A DNA stretch of 64,000 bases from Alphaproteobacteria bacterium (GCA_037200445.1 JBBCGH010000001.1:5771851-5835850), one strand, 5' to 3'; positions 42,836 to 51,410 are shown, counted from the first letter of the stretch. A program made the numbers and translations. Notes: generated by a model from the sequence alone, not told the origin.

Positions 42836-45394
42836 CTACCCCGCCTTCGCGGCCTTGCGCTCCTCCTCGGCGAACAGCGGCAGCAGCGCGCGCTTGATCG
42901 CGGCCTGCCGCGTCGGCGAGGTGATCTGCGCGCCCGTCAAGTCCGTGACGTAGAACACGTCGACCACGCGCTCGCCGAAGGTCGCGACGTGCGCGGAGGC
43001 GATATTGAGCGAGAGCTTGGAAATCGTCGCGGTCAGCTCGTAGAGCAGACCCGGCCGGTCGAGCCCGGTCACCTCGATAACGGTGAAGCGGTTTGACCAC
43101 TGATTGTTGATCAGCACCTCGGGCTCGATCGCAAACGCCTTGATGCGGCCCTTGCGCGCCGCGCGCTTCGCCATCACCTCGGGCAGCCGCAGCTCGCCCT
43201 TGAGCGCACGCTCGATCGAATCGGCGATGCGCAGGGCGCGGCGCGCCTCGTCCTCGTTATGGTCGAACTCGCGCGACACCGCGATGGTGTCGAGCGCGAG
43301 TCCGTCGGTCGTGGTGAAGATCTGCGCGTCGACGATGTTCGCGCCGGCCGCCGCGCACGCGCCGGCTATCACAGACAAAAGCCGCGGATGGTCGGGCGCG
43401 AGCACGGTCAGCTCGGTGACGCCGCGCGCGGTATCGAAGCCGACGCCGGTCGCGACCGCCTTCTCGGCCTCGTGCGCGGACTTCAGGAACTGCGCGTGCG
43501 AGACCTTGTGCGGCAGATCGACCTTGAGCCAGTAGGCGGGGTAATGGCGCGCGATGTAGCGGTCGAGCTCGCCGTTCTCCCAATCCTTCATCTCGTGGCG
43601 GAATTCCGTCTGCGCCATCTCGACGCGACGCTGGCGGTTCACCTCCGAGAAGCCGCCGGTGAGCACCGGCTCGGTCTCGTAATAGAGCGTGCGCAGAAGT
43701 TGGGCCTTCCAGGAATTCCAGACGCCCGGGCCGACCGCGCGGATGTCGGCGACGGTCAGGATATGCAGGAGCTTCATCCGCTCCAGCGATTGCACGACGG
43801 CGGCGAAATTCTCGATCGTCTTGCGGTCGGAGAGATCGCGCGACTGCGCGATGGTCGACATCACGAGATGCTGCTCGACCAGCCAGGCGACCGTGTCGGT
43901 CTCGGCCGCCGAGAGGCCGAGCCGCGGGCAGACGCGCCGTGCGACGCGGGCCCCCGCAATCGAGTGATCCTCGACGCGTCCCTTGGCGATGTCGTGGAGA
44001 AAGAGCGCGACGTAGAGCAGCGTACGATGCGCCGGCTGGATCGTCTTCATCAACTCGGTGGCGACTGTGAACTCGTCCGAGGCGCCCGCCTCGATGTCGG
44101 CGAGCACGCCGATGCAGCGCAACAGATGCTCGTCCACCGTATAGTGGTGGTACATGTTGAACTGCATCATGGCGACGACGCGGCCGAAGGCGCGCACGAA
44201 GCGGCCGAGCACGCCCGCCTCGTTCATGCGCCGCAACACCACTTCGGCGCCATCCGAAGTGAGAATCTCGAGGAACAACGCGTTCGCAGTTTTGTCGTCG
44301 CGCAGCTTCTGATCGATCAGCCGCAGCGAGCGCGATGCCGCATGCATCGCGGCCGGGTGGAACGCGAGATTGTGCTTCTGCGCGAGGCGAAAGATGCGGA
44401 TCAGGTTGACGGGATCGCGCCGGAACACGTCCGCATCCGCGATGTTGATCCGGTTGTGGTCGGCGACGAAGTCGTCCGAGTCGAGCACCACGCGGCGCGG
44501 CCGCGGCTTGAAGCGCGCCATCAGCCGGTCGAGCACCGGCGCAGGCTTTGCCTCGCGCTCCTCGAGCGCGGCGGAGAGAATGGCGGTGAGGTCGCCGACG
44601 TCCTTCGCGACCAAAAAGTAATGCTTCATGAAGCGCTCGACATCGCGCATGCCGGGATGCGCCGTGTAGCCGAGCCGTATTGCGATTTCGCGCTGGATGT
44701 CGAAGGACAGCCGTTCCTCGGCGCGCCCCATCACGAAATGCATGTGGCAGCGCACCGCCCAGAGGAAATCCTCCGCGTTGCGGAACATCTTGTACTCGGA
44801 CTCGTTGAAGACGCCGCGCTCGATCAGCTCGTCGGCGCTGTGCACGCGATAGACATACTTCGCGATCCAGAACAGCGTGTGCAGGTCGCGCAATCCGCCC
44901 TTGCCATCCTTCACGTTCGGTTCGACCAGGTAGCGCGACTGGCCGGCGCGGCGTAGCCGCTCCTCACGCTCGACGAGCTTGGCGGCGACGAACTCCTGGC
45001 CGGTGTTGCGCACCACATCCTTGTCGAAGCGCGCCGTGAACTCGTCATAGAGCGCGCGGTCGCCGAGCAGATAGCGCGCCTCGAGCAGCGCGGTGCGGAT
45101 CGTCATGTCGGCTTTCGCCTGACGGATGCACTCGTCGACCGAGCGCGTGGCGTGCCCGACTTTGAGCCCCATGTCCCACAGGCAATAGAGAATGCCCTCG
45201 GCGACCGACTCGCCCCAGGCGGTCTGCTTGTAGGGAAGCAGGAAGAGGAGATCGATGTCGGAGCCCGGCGCCATCAGGCCGCGCCCGTAGCCGCCGGTCG
45301 CCACCACCGCCATGCGCTCGGAGTCGGACGGCGTGGTCGAGCGGTAGAGCCGGACGGTCAGGTCGTAGAGGATGCGGATGATGTCATCCTGCAT
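42836..45394 (-). CDS. glnD: bifunctional uridylyltransferase/uridylyl-removing enzyme GlnD (5' end disrupted)
   Basis: The open frame encodes 852 residues; the family is usually about 920-950. The nucleotidyltransferase motif is VVATGGYGRGLMAPGSDIDLLF near residue 31. The UR domain is of HD type (HDIAKGRVEDHSIAG), and two ACT domains close the protein (LTVLAPDHPRLLSVIAGACAA; VTGLDRPGLLYELTATISKL). GlnD modifies PII proteins in response to glutamine. The family's N-terminal helical part is encoded in the same frame for about 70 codons upstream of ATG 45394 (for example RRFAAELAQLAAEY-like and LLADRHGRACAERLCV) but has no start codon; see 45395-45614. Confidence 0.9.
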   Translation of the reverse strand: MQDDIIRILYDLTVRLYRSTTPSDSERMAVVATGGYGRGLMAPGSDIDLLFLLPYKQTAWGESVAEGILYCLWDMGLKVGHATRSVDECIRQAKADMTIRTALLEARYLLGDRALYDEFTARFDKDVVRNTGQEFVAAKLVEREERLRRAGQSRYLVEPNVKDGKGGLRDLHTLFWIAKYVYRVHSADELIERGVFNESEYKMFRNAEDFLWAVRCHMHFVMGRAEERLSFDIQREIAIRLGYTAHPGMRDVERFMKHYFLVAKDVGDLTAILSAALEEREAKPAPVLDRLMARFKPRPRRVVLDSDDFVADHNRINIADADVFRRDPVNLIRIFRLAQKHNLAFHPAAMHAASRSLRLIDQKLRDDKTANALFLEILTSDGAEVVLRRMNEAGVLGRFVRAFGRVVAMMQFNMYHHYTVDEHLLRCIGVLADIEAGASDEFTVATELMKTIQPAHRTLLYVALFLHDIAKGRVEDHSIAGARVARRVCPRLGLSAAETDTVAWLVEQHLVMSTIAQSRDLSDRKTIENFAAVVQSLERMKLLHILTVADIRAVGPGVWNSWKAQLLRTLYYETEPVLTGGFSEVNRQRRVEMAQTEFRHEMKDWENGELDRYIARHYPAYWLKVDLPHKVSHAQFLKSAHEAEKAVATGVGFDTARGVTELTVLAPDHPRLLSVIAGACAAAGANIVDAQIFTTTDGLALDTIAVSREFDHNEDEARRALRIADSIERALKGELRLPEVMAKRAARKGRIKAFAIEPEVLINNQWSNRFTVIEVTGLDRPGLLYELTATISKLSLNIASAHVATFGERVVDVFYVTDLTGAQITSPTRQAAIKRALLPLFAEEERKAAKAG

Positions 45395-45614
45395 GACACA
45401 GAGCCGTTCGGCGCAGGCGCGCCCGTGCCGGTCCGCCAGCAGCGCTTGCTCGGCGGCGGCGCGGCCTTGCGCCAGCGCGGACTTGAGCCGCTGCGCGACC
45501 GCCGTACGCAGCTCCCGCTCGCGCCCCGCGTACTCGGCGGCGAGCTGCGCAAGCTCGGCCGCGAATCGCTTGCGTGTCGATGAGCGCGGAGGGCTGGTCG
45601 GCGGGGGAGAGCAT
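45395..45614 (-). pseudogene. glnD: Detached 5' part of glnD: probable one-base frameshift
   Basis: In the glnD frame this stretch reads FAAELAQLAAEYAGRERELR, then TAVAQRLKSALAQGRAAAEQ, then ALLADRHGRACAERLCV, which matches the expected GlnD N-terminus, but there is no ATG, GTG or TTG in that frame before a stop. In the next frame, ATG 45614 begins MLSPADQPSALIDTQA. Dropping one base near 45566 (the A in GCGATTCGCG) would join the two into a normal GlnD start. Either a real frameshift or a sequencing error. Confidence 0.6.
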
Positions 45615-45743
45615 GAGAAATCCGGATTACCCGAGCGCCGTCAAGGTGTCACCCCGACAGCCGTGCAAGCTTCCGCCTGCCGCCTGAAGGGTGGGAGGAA
45701 CAGTATTCTCCAACGATACGCGATCCAGCAGTTTTTATCCCGA

Positions 45744-45773
45744 TTGACGCCGGCCGACACCCGGCAGTAGAAC
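45744..45773 (+). promoter_or_regulatory. Promoter of the riboswitch-controlled ABC operon
   Basis: -35 TTGACG at 45744-45749 and -10 TAGAAC at 45768-45773 with an 18-bp spacer. The predicted transcription start, about 45780, falls exactly at the first base of the SAM-II aptamer, which supports both calls. Confidence 0.6.
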
Positions 45774-45780
45774 AAACCTA

Positions 45781-45836
45781 GCGCCGATTTGAGCGATCAG
45801 CTTGCGGGCGCTTTAAAAATGCAGCTAAAGCGTGGG
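45781..45836 (+). promoter_or_regulatory. SAM-II riboswitch aptamer
   Basis: The stretch follows the SAM-II (metA motif) plan. P1 is GCGCC (45781-45785) with GGCGC (45807-45811); its loop starts with the conserved GATTTGA and ends with CTTGCG. Then comes the A-rich linker TTTAAAAATG and the conserved 3' pseudoknot strand GCAGCTAAAGCG. The match covers all the conserved blocks I know for this class. SAM-II binds S-adenosylmethionine and lowers expression of downstream sulfur genes in alphaproteobacteria. I have not run a covariance model. Confidence 0.82.
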
Positions 45837-45837
45837 C

Positions 45838-45872
45838 CCCGCCCAAGCAAAGCTGACGGCGGGTTTTCTTTT
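45838..45872 (+). terminator. Intrinsic terminator after the SAM-II aptamer
   Basis: CCCGCC (45838-45843) pairs with GGCGGG (45858-45863), with an inner AGC-AAA-GCT stem, followed by TTTTCTTTT. It lies 2 bases after the aptamer and 54 bases before the binding-protein start, the position expected for ligand-controlled termination. Confidence 0.7.
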
Positions 45873-45926
45873 GATCCGCCTCCATCAACCAGCGGCGCCT
45901 GCGCCGCCAACGAATGGAGGACATCC

Positions 45927-46901
45927 ATGTCCCTCTTCTCACGACGCTCCCTGCTCTCGTCCGCATTGCTCGTTGGCCTGCTGCCGACGAGCTTGCTTGC
46001 CGCCGACAAGCCGAAGGAAATCCGCATCGACTGGGCGACCTACAATCCGGTCTCGATGGTGCTCAAGGAGAAGGGCCTGCTCGAGAAGGAGTTCGCCAAG
46101 GACGGCATCGGCATCCGCTGGGTGCAGACGCTCGGCTCCAACAAGGCGCTGGAATTTTTGAACGCCGGCTCGATCGACTTCGGTTCGAGCGCAGGCTCGG
46201 CCGCGCTGCTCTCCAAGATCAACGGCAATCCGATCAAGTCGATCTACGTCTACTCGCAACCCGAATGGACCGCGCTGGTCACGACCAAGGACTCCAAGAT
46301 CGCAAAGATCGAGGATCTGAAAGGCAAGCGCGTCGCGGTGACGCGCGGCACCGATCCGCACATCTTCCTGGTACGCGCGCTGCAATCGGTCGGCCTGACC
46401 GAAAAGGACATCCAGCCGGTGCTGCTGCAGCATCCGGACGGCAAGACCGCGCTGATCCGCGGCGACGTCGATGCCTGGGCCGGCCTTGATCCGATGATGG
46501 CGCAGGCCGAGATCGAAGACGGCGCGAAGCTGTTCTACCGCAACAAGGCGGCCAACACCTGGGGCATCCTCAATGCGCGCGAGGAGTTCCTCAAGGATCA
46601 CCCGGATCTCGTGAAGCGCGTGCTCGCGGTCTATGAGGAGGCGCGCAAATATTCGCTCGCCAACTATGCCGAGGAGAAGCACGCATTCCAGGCCGCGACC
46701 AAGCTCTCCGATGCGATCGCCGACAAGCAGCTCAAGGAGCGCACCACCATCACCTACAACAAGATCGGGCCTGAGCAGCGCGACTCGATCCTTCAGGCCG
46801 GCCTCGCGTTGCAGAAGGCCGGCGTGATCAAGGCGGATGTCGACGTGAAGAAAACGCTCGACGATCTGGTCGATGACAAGTGGGTGGCGGTGACGAACTA
46901 G
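45927..46901 (+). CDS. ABC transporter binding protein, sulfonate/nitrate/taurine (SsuA/NMT1-like) family
   Basis: 324 residues. The signal peptide (LFSRRSLLSSALLVGLLPTSLLA) is followed by the SsuA-like fold: IRIDWATYNPVSMVLKEKGLLEKEF, NAGSIDFGSSAGSAALLSKING and LKGKRVAVTRGTDPHIFLVRAL. The family takes up aliphatic sulfonates, taurine, nitrate or thiamine precursors. GGAGG precedes the ATG. The SAM-II riboswitch upstream makes a sulfur source or methionine-related compound the most likely ligand. No desulfonating monooxygenase gene (ssuD) is adjacent. Confidence 0.9.
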   Translation: MSLFSRRSLLSSALLVGLLPTSLLAADKPKEIRIDWATYNPVSMVLKEKGLLEKEFAKDGIGIRWVQTLGSNKALEFLNAGSIDFGSSAGSAALLSKINGNPIKSIYVYSQPEWTALVTTKDSKIAKIEDLKGKRVAVTRGTDPHIFLVRALQSVGLTEKDIQPVLLQHPDGKTALIRGDVDAWAGLDPMMAQAEIEDGAKLFYRNKAANTWGILNAREEFLKDHPDLVKRVLAVYEEARKYSLANYAEEKHAFQAATKLSDAIADKQLKERTTITYNKIGPEQRDSILQAGLALQKAGVIKADVDVKKTLDDLVDDKWVAVTN

Positions 46902-46925
46902 GAGTCTGCGCTGCGCTAGCCACGC

Positions 46926-46959
46926 GCTCCCACCCCCCCCTCCAGGGGAGGGTGGGAGC
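46926..46959. other. Strong intercistronic hairpin between binding-protein and permease genes
   Basis: GCTCCCACCCCCCCC pairs with GGGGAGGGTGGGAGC around a short TCCA loop. No T-tract follows. It lies in the 105-base gap inside the operon and could protect the binding-protein message or reduce read-through into the permease gene. Confidence 0.55.
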
Positions 46960-47006
46960 CCGCGGAACCGCTGCACCAAACGCACATTGCAATTGCCCGC
47001 TGCCCC

Positions 47007-47837
47007 ATGTCTCTTTCATCTGTGACCATCGCGGAACCAGCCCTCGCCCAAGGCGAAGCCAGATCGCTCGCGCGTTATCTCAAGCCGATGCTCGGCCTCG
47101 TGCTGCCGATCGGGCTTGCGCTGTTCTGGGAAATCGCGGTGCGGATGGGGCTCTCGGACGGGCGCCTCGTCCCACCGCCCTCGCGCATCTGGGCAACGCT
47201 GGTGGAACTCGCAAGTAGCGGCGAACTGCAACGCCATGTGATCGTCACCGTCTCCCGCGTGGCGGCAGGCTTCGCGTTCGGCGTCGCGGCCGGCACCTTG
47301 CTCGGAGCGATCACCGGCTATTCGGCGCTGACCCGGCGGCTTCTCGATCCGACCCTGCAGGCGCTGCGCTCGATTCCCTCGATCGCCTGGGTGCCGCTGT
47401 TCATCCTCTGGCTCGGCATTTTCGAATCCTCCAAGGTCACGCTGATCGCGGTCGGCGTGTTCTTCCCCGTGTATCTCGGCGTGATGGGCGCGGTCACCTC
47501 GGTCGACCGCAAGATCGTCGAGGTGGGACGCGTGTTCCGCCTGTCGGGCATGCAGATGGTCCGGCGCATTCTGCTGCCCGCCGTGCTGCCGGCTTATGTG
47601 ATCGCGTTGCGGCAGGGTCTCGGGCTCGGCTGGATGTTCGTGGTCGCGGCCGAACTGCTCGGCGCATCCGAGGGGCTCGGCTATCTGCTGGTCGACGGGC
47701 AGCAGCTCGGCAAGCCGGCGCAGATCGTCGCCGCGATCGTGGTGTTCGCCGTCATCGGCAAGACCACCGACTGGCTGCTCAGCACCGCGGCCGCGCCGTT
47801 CCTGCGCTGGGAAGATCGTTTCGGGGCGCGCTCATGA
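47007..47837 (+). CDS. ABC transporter permease, SsuC/TauC type
   Basis: 276 residues with six predicted membrane segments. The EAA-like loop is FRLSGMQMVRRILLPAVLPAYVIALRQGLGLGWMFVVAAELLGASEGLGYL, typical of the sulfonate/nitrate permease family. It forms the membrane channel for the binding protein upstream. Overlaps the ATPase start by 4 bases (ATGA). Confidence 0.92.
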   Translation: MSLSSVTIAEPALAQGEARSLARYLKPMLGLVLPIGLALFWEIAVRMGLSDGRLVPPPSRIWATLVELASSGELQRHVIVTVSRVAAGFAFGVAAGTLLGAITGYSALTRRLLDPTLQALRSIPSIAWVPLFILWLGIFESSKVTLIAVGVFFPVYLGVMGAVTSVDRKIVEVGRVFRLSGMQMVRRILLPAVLPAYVIALRQGLGLGWMFVVAAELLGASEGLGYLLVDGQQLGKPAQIVAAIVVFAVIGKTTDWLLSTAAAPFLRWEDRFGARS

Positions 47838-48628
47838 CGCTCAATATCAATCACGTTGGCAAAACCTACGCGAACACGGTGCGTGCGCTCGACGGTGTTT
47901 CGATCAATGTCGAGCCGGGCGAAATCGTCGCTGTCGTCGGCGGCTCCGGCTGCGGCAAGTCCACGCTGCTGCGCCTCGTGTCCGGTCTCGACAATCCGAC
48001 GCAAGGCGCGGTCGCGCTCGACGGCGACACGATCGCCTCGCCGCACGAGAAGATCGGCATCGTCTTCCAGGAACCGCGCCTGCTCCCATGGCTCACCGTC
48101 GCCGACAATGTCGGCTTCGGGCTCGCCGGCCGCCCGAAGGCGGAGCGCGCCGAGCGCGTCGCGCGCCAGCTCGACCGTGTGGGGCTATCGGAGAAAGCGA
48201 CTGTCTGGCCGCGCGAGCTCTCCGGCGGACAGGCGCAGCGCGTTGCACTGGCGCGCGCGCTGGTGATGCGGCCCGAGGTGCTGCTGCTCGACGAGCCGTT
48301 CTCGGCGCTCGATGCCTTCACGCGCGTCGACCTGCAGGACCACCTGCTCGATCTCTGGGCCGACGGAAAACCCACGCTGGTCGTCGTGACGCACGATGTC
48401 GACGAGGCGATCGTGCTTGCCGATCGCGTGCTGGTCATGCGCCCCGCGCCGGGGCGCATTTTCGCCGAGATCGACATCGCGCTGCCCCGCCCGCGCGACC
48501 GGCAGTCCGCGGCTTACGATTTTGCCAAGCGCCGCGTGATGGCGGCGCTCGACCGCTCGCTCGAGCGCAAGGCGATCACCGACGACGGCGAGACCACGTC
48601 GGAGCATGGCGCCCAGATGTGGTGGTAG
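47834..48628 (+). CDS. ABC transporter ATPase, SsuB/TauB type
   Basis: 264 residues. Walker A GGSGCGKSTL near residue 36, Q-loop VFQEPRLLPWLTV, signature LSGGQAQR, Walker B LLLDEPFSALD and switch VVTHDVDEA are all present. QEPRLLPW is characteristic of the nitrate/sulfonate/taurine ATPases. Last gene of the operon led by the SAM-II riboswitch; an inverted repeat follows. Confidence 0.93.
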   Translation: MTLNINHVGKTYANTVRALDGVSINVEPGEIVAVVGGSGCGKSTLLRLVSGLDNPTQGAVALDGDTIASPHEKIGIVFQEPRLLPWLTVADNVGFGLAGRPKAERAERVARQLDRVGLSEKATVWPRELSGGQAQRVALARALVMRPEVLLLDEPFSALDAFTRVDLQDHLLDLWADGKPTLVVVTHDVDEAIVLADRVLVMRPAPGRIFAEIDIALPRPRDRQSAAYDFAKRRVMAALDRSLERKAITDDGETTSEHGAQMWW

Positions 48629-48633
48629 CTCCG

Positions 48634-48767
48634 CTGTCGTCCCGGACGCCCGAAGGGCGATCCGGGACCCGCGAAACACCACCCTTGCGATTTCGCTGCG
48701 ACAGTGCCTATTCGATAGACCAATGGCTCATGGGTCCCGGGTCTCGCTACGCTCGCCCGGGATGACA
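48634..48767. repeat. Interspersed inverted repeat with GTCGTCCCGG / CCGGGATGAC ends
   Basis: Left hairpin GTCGTCCCGGACGCCCGAAG and right hairpin GCTACGCTCGCCCGGGATGA are complementary at their outer parts, and GGGACCCGCG pairs with the GGGTCCCGGGTC region. It separates the ABC operon from the alcohol dehydrogenase gene. Confidence 0.65.
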
Positions 48768-48791
48768 GCCGAGCGCGGGAGGAGGCCAATA

Positions 48792-49856
48792 ATGAAAATG
48801 CGCAGCTTTCAGGTCTGCCAGTGCGGCGCACCGCTGCAGATGAACGAGGCCGAGGCGCCGAAGCCGGCCGGCACGCAGGTGCTGCTGAAAATGCTCGCCG
48901 CCGGCGTGTGCCATTCCGACCTGCACATTTGGGACGGCTATTACGAGATCGGCGGCGGCAAGAGACTGATGCTCGCCGACCGCGGCATCAAGCTGCCGCT
49001 CACCATGGGCCATGAGAATGTCGGCGAGGTGGTGGCGGCCGGGCCCGACGCGAAGGGCGTCAAAGTGGGTGACGTGCGCCTCGTCAATCCGTGGATGGGC
49101 TGCGGCGAATGCAAGGTCTGCCAGCGCGGCGAGGAGAACCTTTGCCTCAAGCCGCAGAATGTCGGCGTGTTCGCGCAGGGCGGCTACGCGACCCACATGC
49201 TGGTGCCGTCGCATCGCCATCTGTTCGACATCGGCAACCTGAAGCCGACCGACGCCGCGCCGCTCGCGTGCTCCGGCGTCACCGCGTACTCGGCGCTCAA
49301 GAAGGTCGCGAGTACGCTCAAGGACGAGCCGGTCGTGATCATCGGGGCCGGCGGCGTCGGCCTGATGGGCGTGACGCTTGCGAAGAAGATGGGCGCCAAG
49401 GACGTCATCGTCGTGGACATCGACGCCGCCAAACGCGAGGCCGCGCTGAAGGCGGGCGCGACGAAAGCGATCGACGGCAGCGCGGCCGATGCGGCTGCGC
49501 AGATCCAGGCGGCGACCGGTGGCGGCGCCTGGGCGACGGTCGATTTCGTCGGCTCCGGCGCGACGGTCAATCTCGCGGTCAACTCCACCATCAAGGGCGG
49601 CACGGTCGTGGTGGTCGGGCTCTACGGCGGCGACATCACGATCCCGACGCCATATCTGCCGCTGCGCGCCATGACGCTGCGCGGCTCTTACGTCGGCAGC
49701 CAGACCGACATGGCCGAGCTGCTCGATCTGGTGAAGCGCACCGGCATGCCGCCGGTTCCGATGAAGACGCGGCCGCTCGAAGAGGTGAACGCGACGCTCA
49801 ACGATTTGCGCGCCGGCAAGATCGTCGGCCGCGTGGTGCTGACGCCCGCGGCTTAA
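48792..49856 (+). CDS. zinc-dependent alcohol dehydrogenase
   Basis: 354 residues, medium-chain dehydrogenase family. Catalytic zinc ligands are in GVCHSDLH (Cys near 38) and MGHENVGEV (His-Glu near 70); the four structural-zinc cysteines are in GCGECKVCQRGEENLC (near 100-115). The NAD-binding motif is IIGAGGVGLMG near residue 180. VVDIDAAKR after the second strand indicates NAD(H). Very strong ribosome-binding site (GGGAGGAGG) before ATG 48792. It oxidises primary or secondary alcohols; the physiological substrate is unknown. Confidence 0.92.
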   Translation: MKMRSFQVCQCGAPLQMNEAEAPKPAGTQVLLKMLAAGVCHSDLHIWDGYYEIGGGKRLMLADRGIKLPLTMGHENVGEVVAAGPDAKGVKVGDVRLVNPWMGCGECKVCQRGEENLCLKPQNVGVFAQGGYATHMLVPSHRHLFDIGNLKPTDAAPLACSGVTAYSALKKVASTLKDEPVVIIGAGGVGLMGVTLAKKMGAKDVIVVDIDAAKREAALKAGATKAIDGSAADAAAQIQAATGGGAWATVDFVGSGATVNLAVNSTIKGGTVVVVGLYGGDITIPTPYLPLRAMTLRGSYVGSQTDMAELLDLVKRTGMPPVPMKTRPLEEVNATLNDLRAGKIVGRVVLTPAA

Positions 49857-49863
49857 CCGTGGC

Positions 49864-49972
49864 CGTCGTCCCCGCGAAGGCGGGGACCCAGTACACGCCG
49901 GCGGCGGTTGCAGAAGCGGTGCTCTTGCCTCAAGGCCGGTGATTACTGGATGCCCGCCTTCGCGGGCATGAC
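49864..49972. repeat. Interspersed inverted repeat, GTCGTCCCCGCGAAGGCGGGG family, copy 3
   Basis: GTCGTCCCCGCGAAGGCGGG, then GACCCAGTA at the left; TTACTGGATGCCCGCCTTCG and CGGGCATGAC at the right. Confidence 0.88.
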
Positions 49973-49994
49973 ATCGAGAATGAGGAGAAGAACA

Positions 49995-50504
49995 ATGGAC
50001 GCCACTGCGCTGCGCGCCATGCAGGCGCCGATCAAGGACAAGTACAAAAGCGAGCCTGGCGCCGCGATGATCACGCTGCGCGCCAAAGGCACGCTCGATG
50101 ACACCAACATTGCCTGCAAGGTCGAGACCGGACGCGCGCTTGCGGTCGCGGGCCTGCATCCGGCGACCGGCGGCTCGGGGCTCGAGCTTTGCTCCGGCGA
50201 CATGCTGCTCGAGGCGCTCGTCGCCTGCGCGGGCGTGACGCTGAAAGCCGTCTCGACCGCGCTCGACATCCCGCTCAAGTCCGGCCACGTCTCGGCCGAG
50301 GGCGATCTCGACTTCCGCGGCACGCTCGGTGTCGCAAAGGATGCGCCGGTCGGTTTTGCGCAGATCCGCCTCACTTTCGACGTCGACACCGATGCGCCAC
50401 AGGAGAAGCTCGACCAGCTGCTCAAGCTCACCGAGCGCTATTGCGTGGTCTATCAGACCATCAAGCAGGGTCCGCCGGTGGAGGTGAAGCTGCGCAAGGT
50501 CTGA
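49995..50504 (+). CDS. OsmC-family protein
   Basis: 169 residues. The conserved pattern GGSGLELCSGDMLLEALVACAGVTLKAV carries the first cysteine of the OsmC fold, and LLKLTERYCVVYQTIKQG carries the second, the pair that reduces organic hydroperoxides in Ohr/OsmC peroxidases. GAGGAG precedes ATG 49995. It stands between two interspersed repeats. Confidence 0.9.
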   Translation: MDATALRAMQAPIKDKYKSEPGAAMITLRAKGTLDDTNIACKVETGRALAVAGLHPATGGSGLELCSGDMLLEALVACAGVTLKAVSTALDIPLKSGHVSAEGDLDFRGTLGVAKDAPVGFAQIRLTFDVDTDAPQEKLDQLLKLTERYCVVYQTIKQGPPVEVKLRKV

Positions 50505-50512
50505 ATGCGTTC

Positions 50513-50610
50513 CGTCATGCCCCGCGGAGGCGGGGCATCCAGTAAACGACGACCGACATTGACAAGCCCCGGCGGTGATTACTGGATCATCCGCTTTCGC
50601 GGATGATGAC
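50513..50610. repeat. Interspersed inverted repeat, GTCGTCCCCGCGAAGGCGGGG family, copy 4
   Basis: GTCATGCCCCGCGGAGGCGG, then GGCATCCAGTA at the left; TTACTGGATCATCCGC and TTTCGCGGATGATGAC at the right. Confidence 0.88.
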
Positions 50611-50618
50611 GACTGAGA

Positions 50619-51410
50619 ATGTCTCCTGAGCTGATCTTCCTCCTCTCGCTCGTCCTGCGCATGGCGGTCGCCGCCGCCTTCGTGGTGATCGCCTCGATGA
50701 TCACCGAGCGCTCCGGCCCCGCGATCGGCGCGCTGATCGCGACGCTGCCGATCTCGGGCGGGCCCTCTTACGTCTTTCTTGCCATCGACCACGACGACGT
50801 TTTCATCGCGCAGAGCGCGCTGGCGAGCGTCCCGATGAACGCCGCGAGCGTAATGATGTCGGTCGTCTTCATCTTTCTGGTGCAGCGTTTGGGCGTGCTC
50901 GCCAGTGTCGCCGGCGGGCTTGCCGCATGGTTTACGGTGGCATTCCTCGTCACCGCGTTTGCGTGGTCGCTCGCCGGCGGCATTTTGCTCAACGCGATCA
51001 CCTTCGCGATCTGCCTGCCGCTGGTGCAGCGATTTCGCGTCGCCAAGATGCCGATCGTTGCCAGCCGCTGGTACGACATTCCGCTGCGCGCCGCGCTGGT
51101 TGCGACGCTTGTCGCCGTCGTGGTGACGCTATCCGGCATCGTCGGCCCGCGCGTGAGCGGCGTGATCGCGCTGTTCCCCGCGGTGTTCACCAGCCTGATC
51201 CTGATCCTCACCCCGCGCATCGGCGGCGCCGCGACCGCGGCCGTGCTGGCGAACGGTCAATGGGGACTGATCGGCTTCGGGCTCGGCGTGCTGACGATCC
51301 ATCTCGCAACGCCACCGTTCGGGCGCGCCGCCGCGCTCAGCCTGGCGCTTGCCGTGTGCATCGCGTGGAATCTCGGGCTGTGGGCTTACGGGCACCGGAA
51401 GAAGGCTTAA
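50619..51410 (+). CDS. Integral membrane protein, unknown function
   Basis: 263 residues, almost entirely hydrophobic, with about eight predicted segments. Internal similarity is suggested between [21 protein letters not shown] and [21 protein letters not shown] (both halves contain a G-x-I-A-x-x-P turn), so it may be an inverted-repeat carrier. I do not recognise the family. Its stop overlaps the stop of the convergent mutS by 4 bases. Confidence 0.8.
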   Translation: MSPELIFLLSLVLRMAVAAAFVVIASMITERSGPAIGALIATLPISGGPSYVFLAIDHDDVFIAQSALASVPMNAASVMMSVVFIFLVQRLGVLASVAGGLAAWFTVAFLVTAFAWSLAGGILLNAITFAICLPLVQRFRVAKMPIVASRWYDIPLRAALVATLVAVVVTLSGIVGPRVSGVIALFPAVFTSLILILTPRIGGAATAAVLANGQWGLIGFGLGVLTIHLATPPFGRAAALSLALAVCIAWNLGLWAYGHRKKA

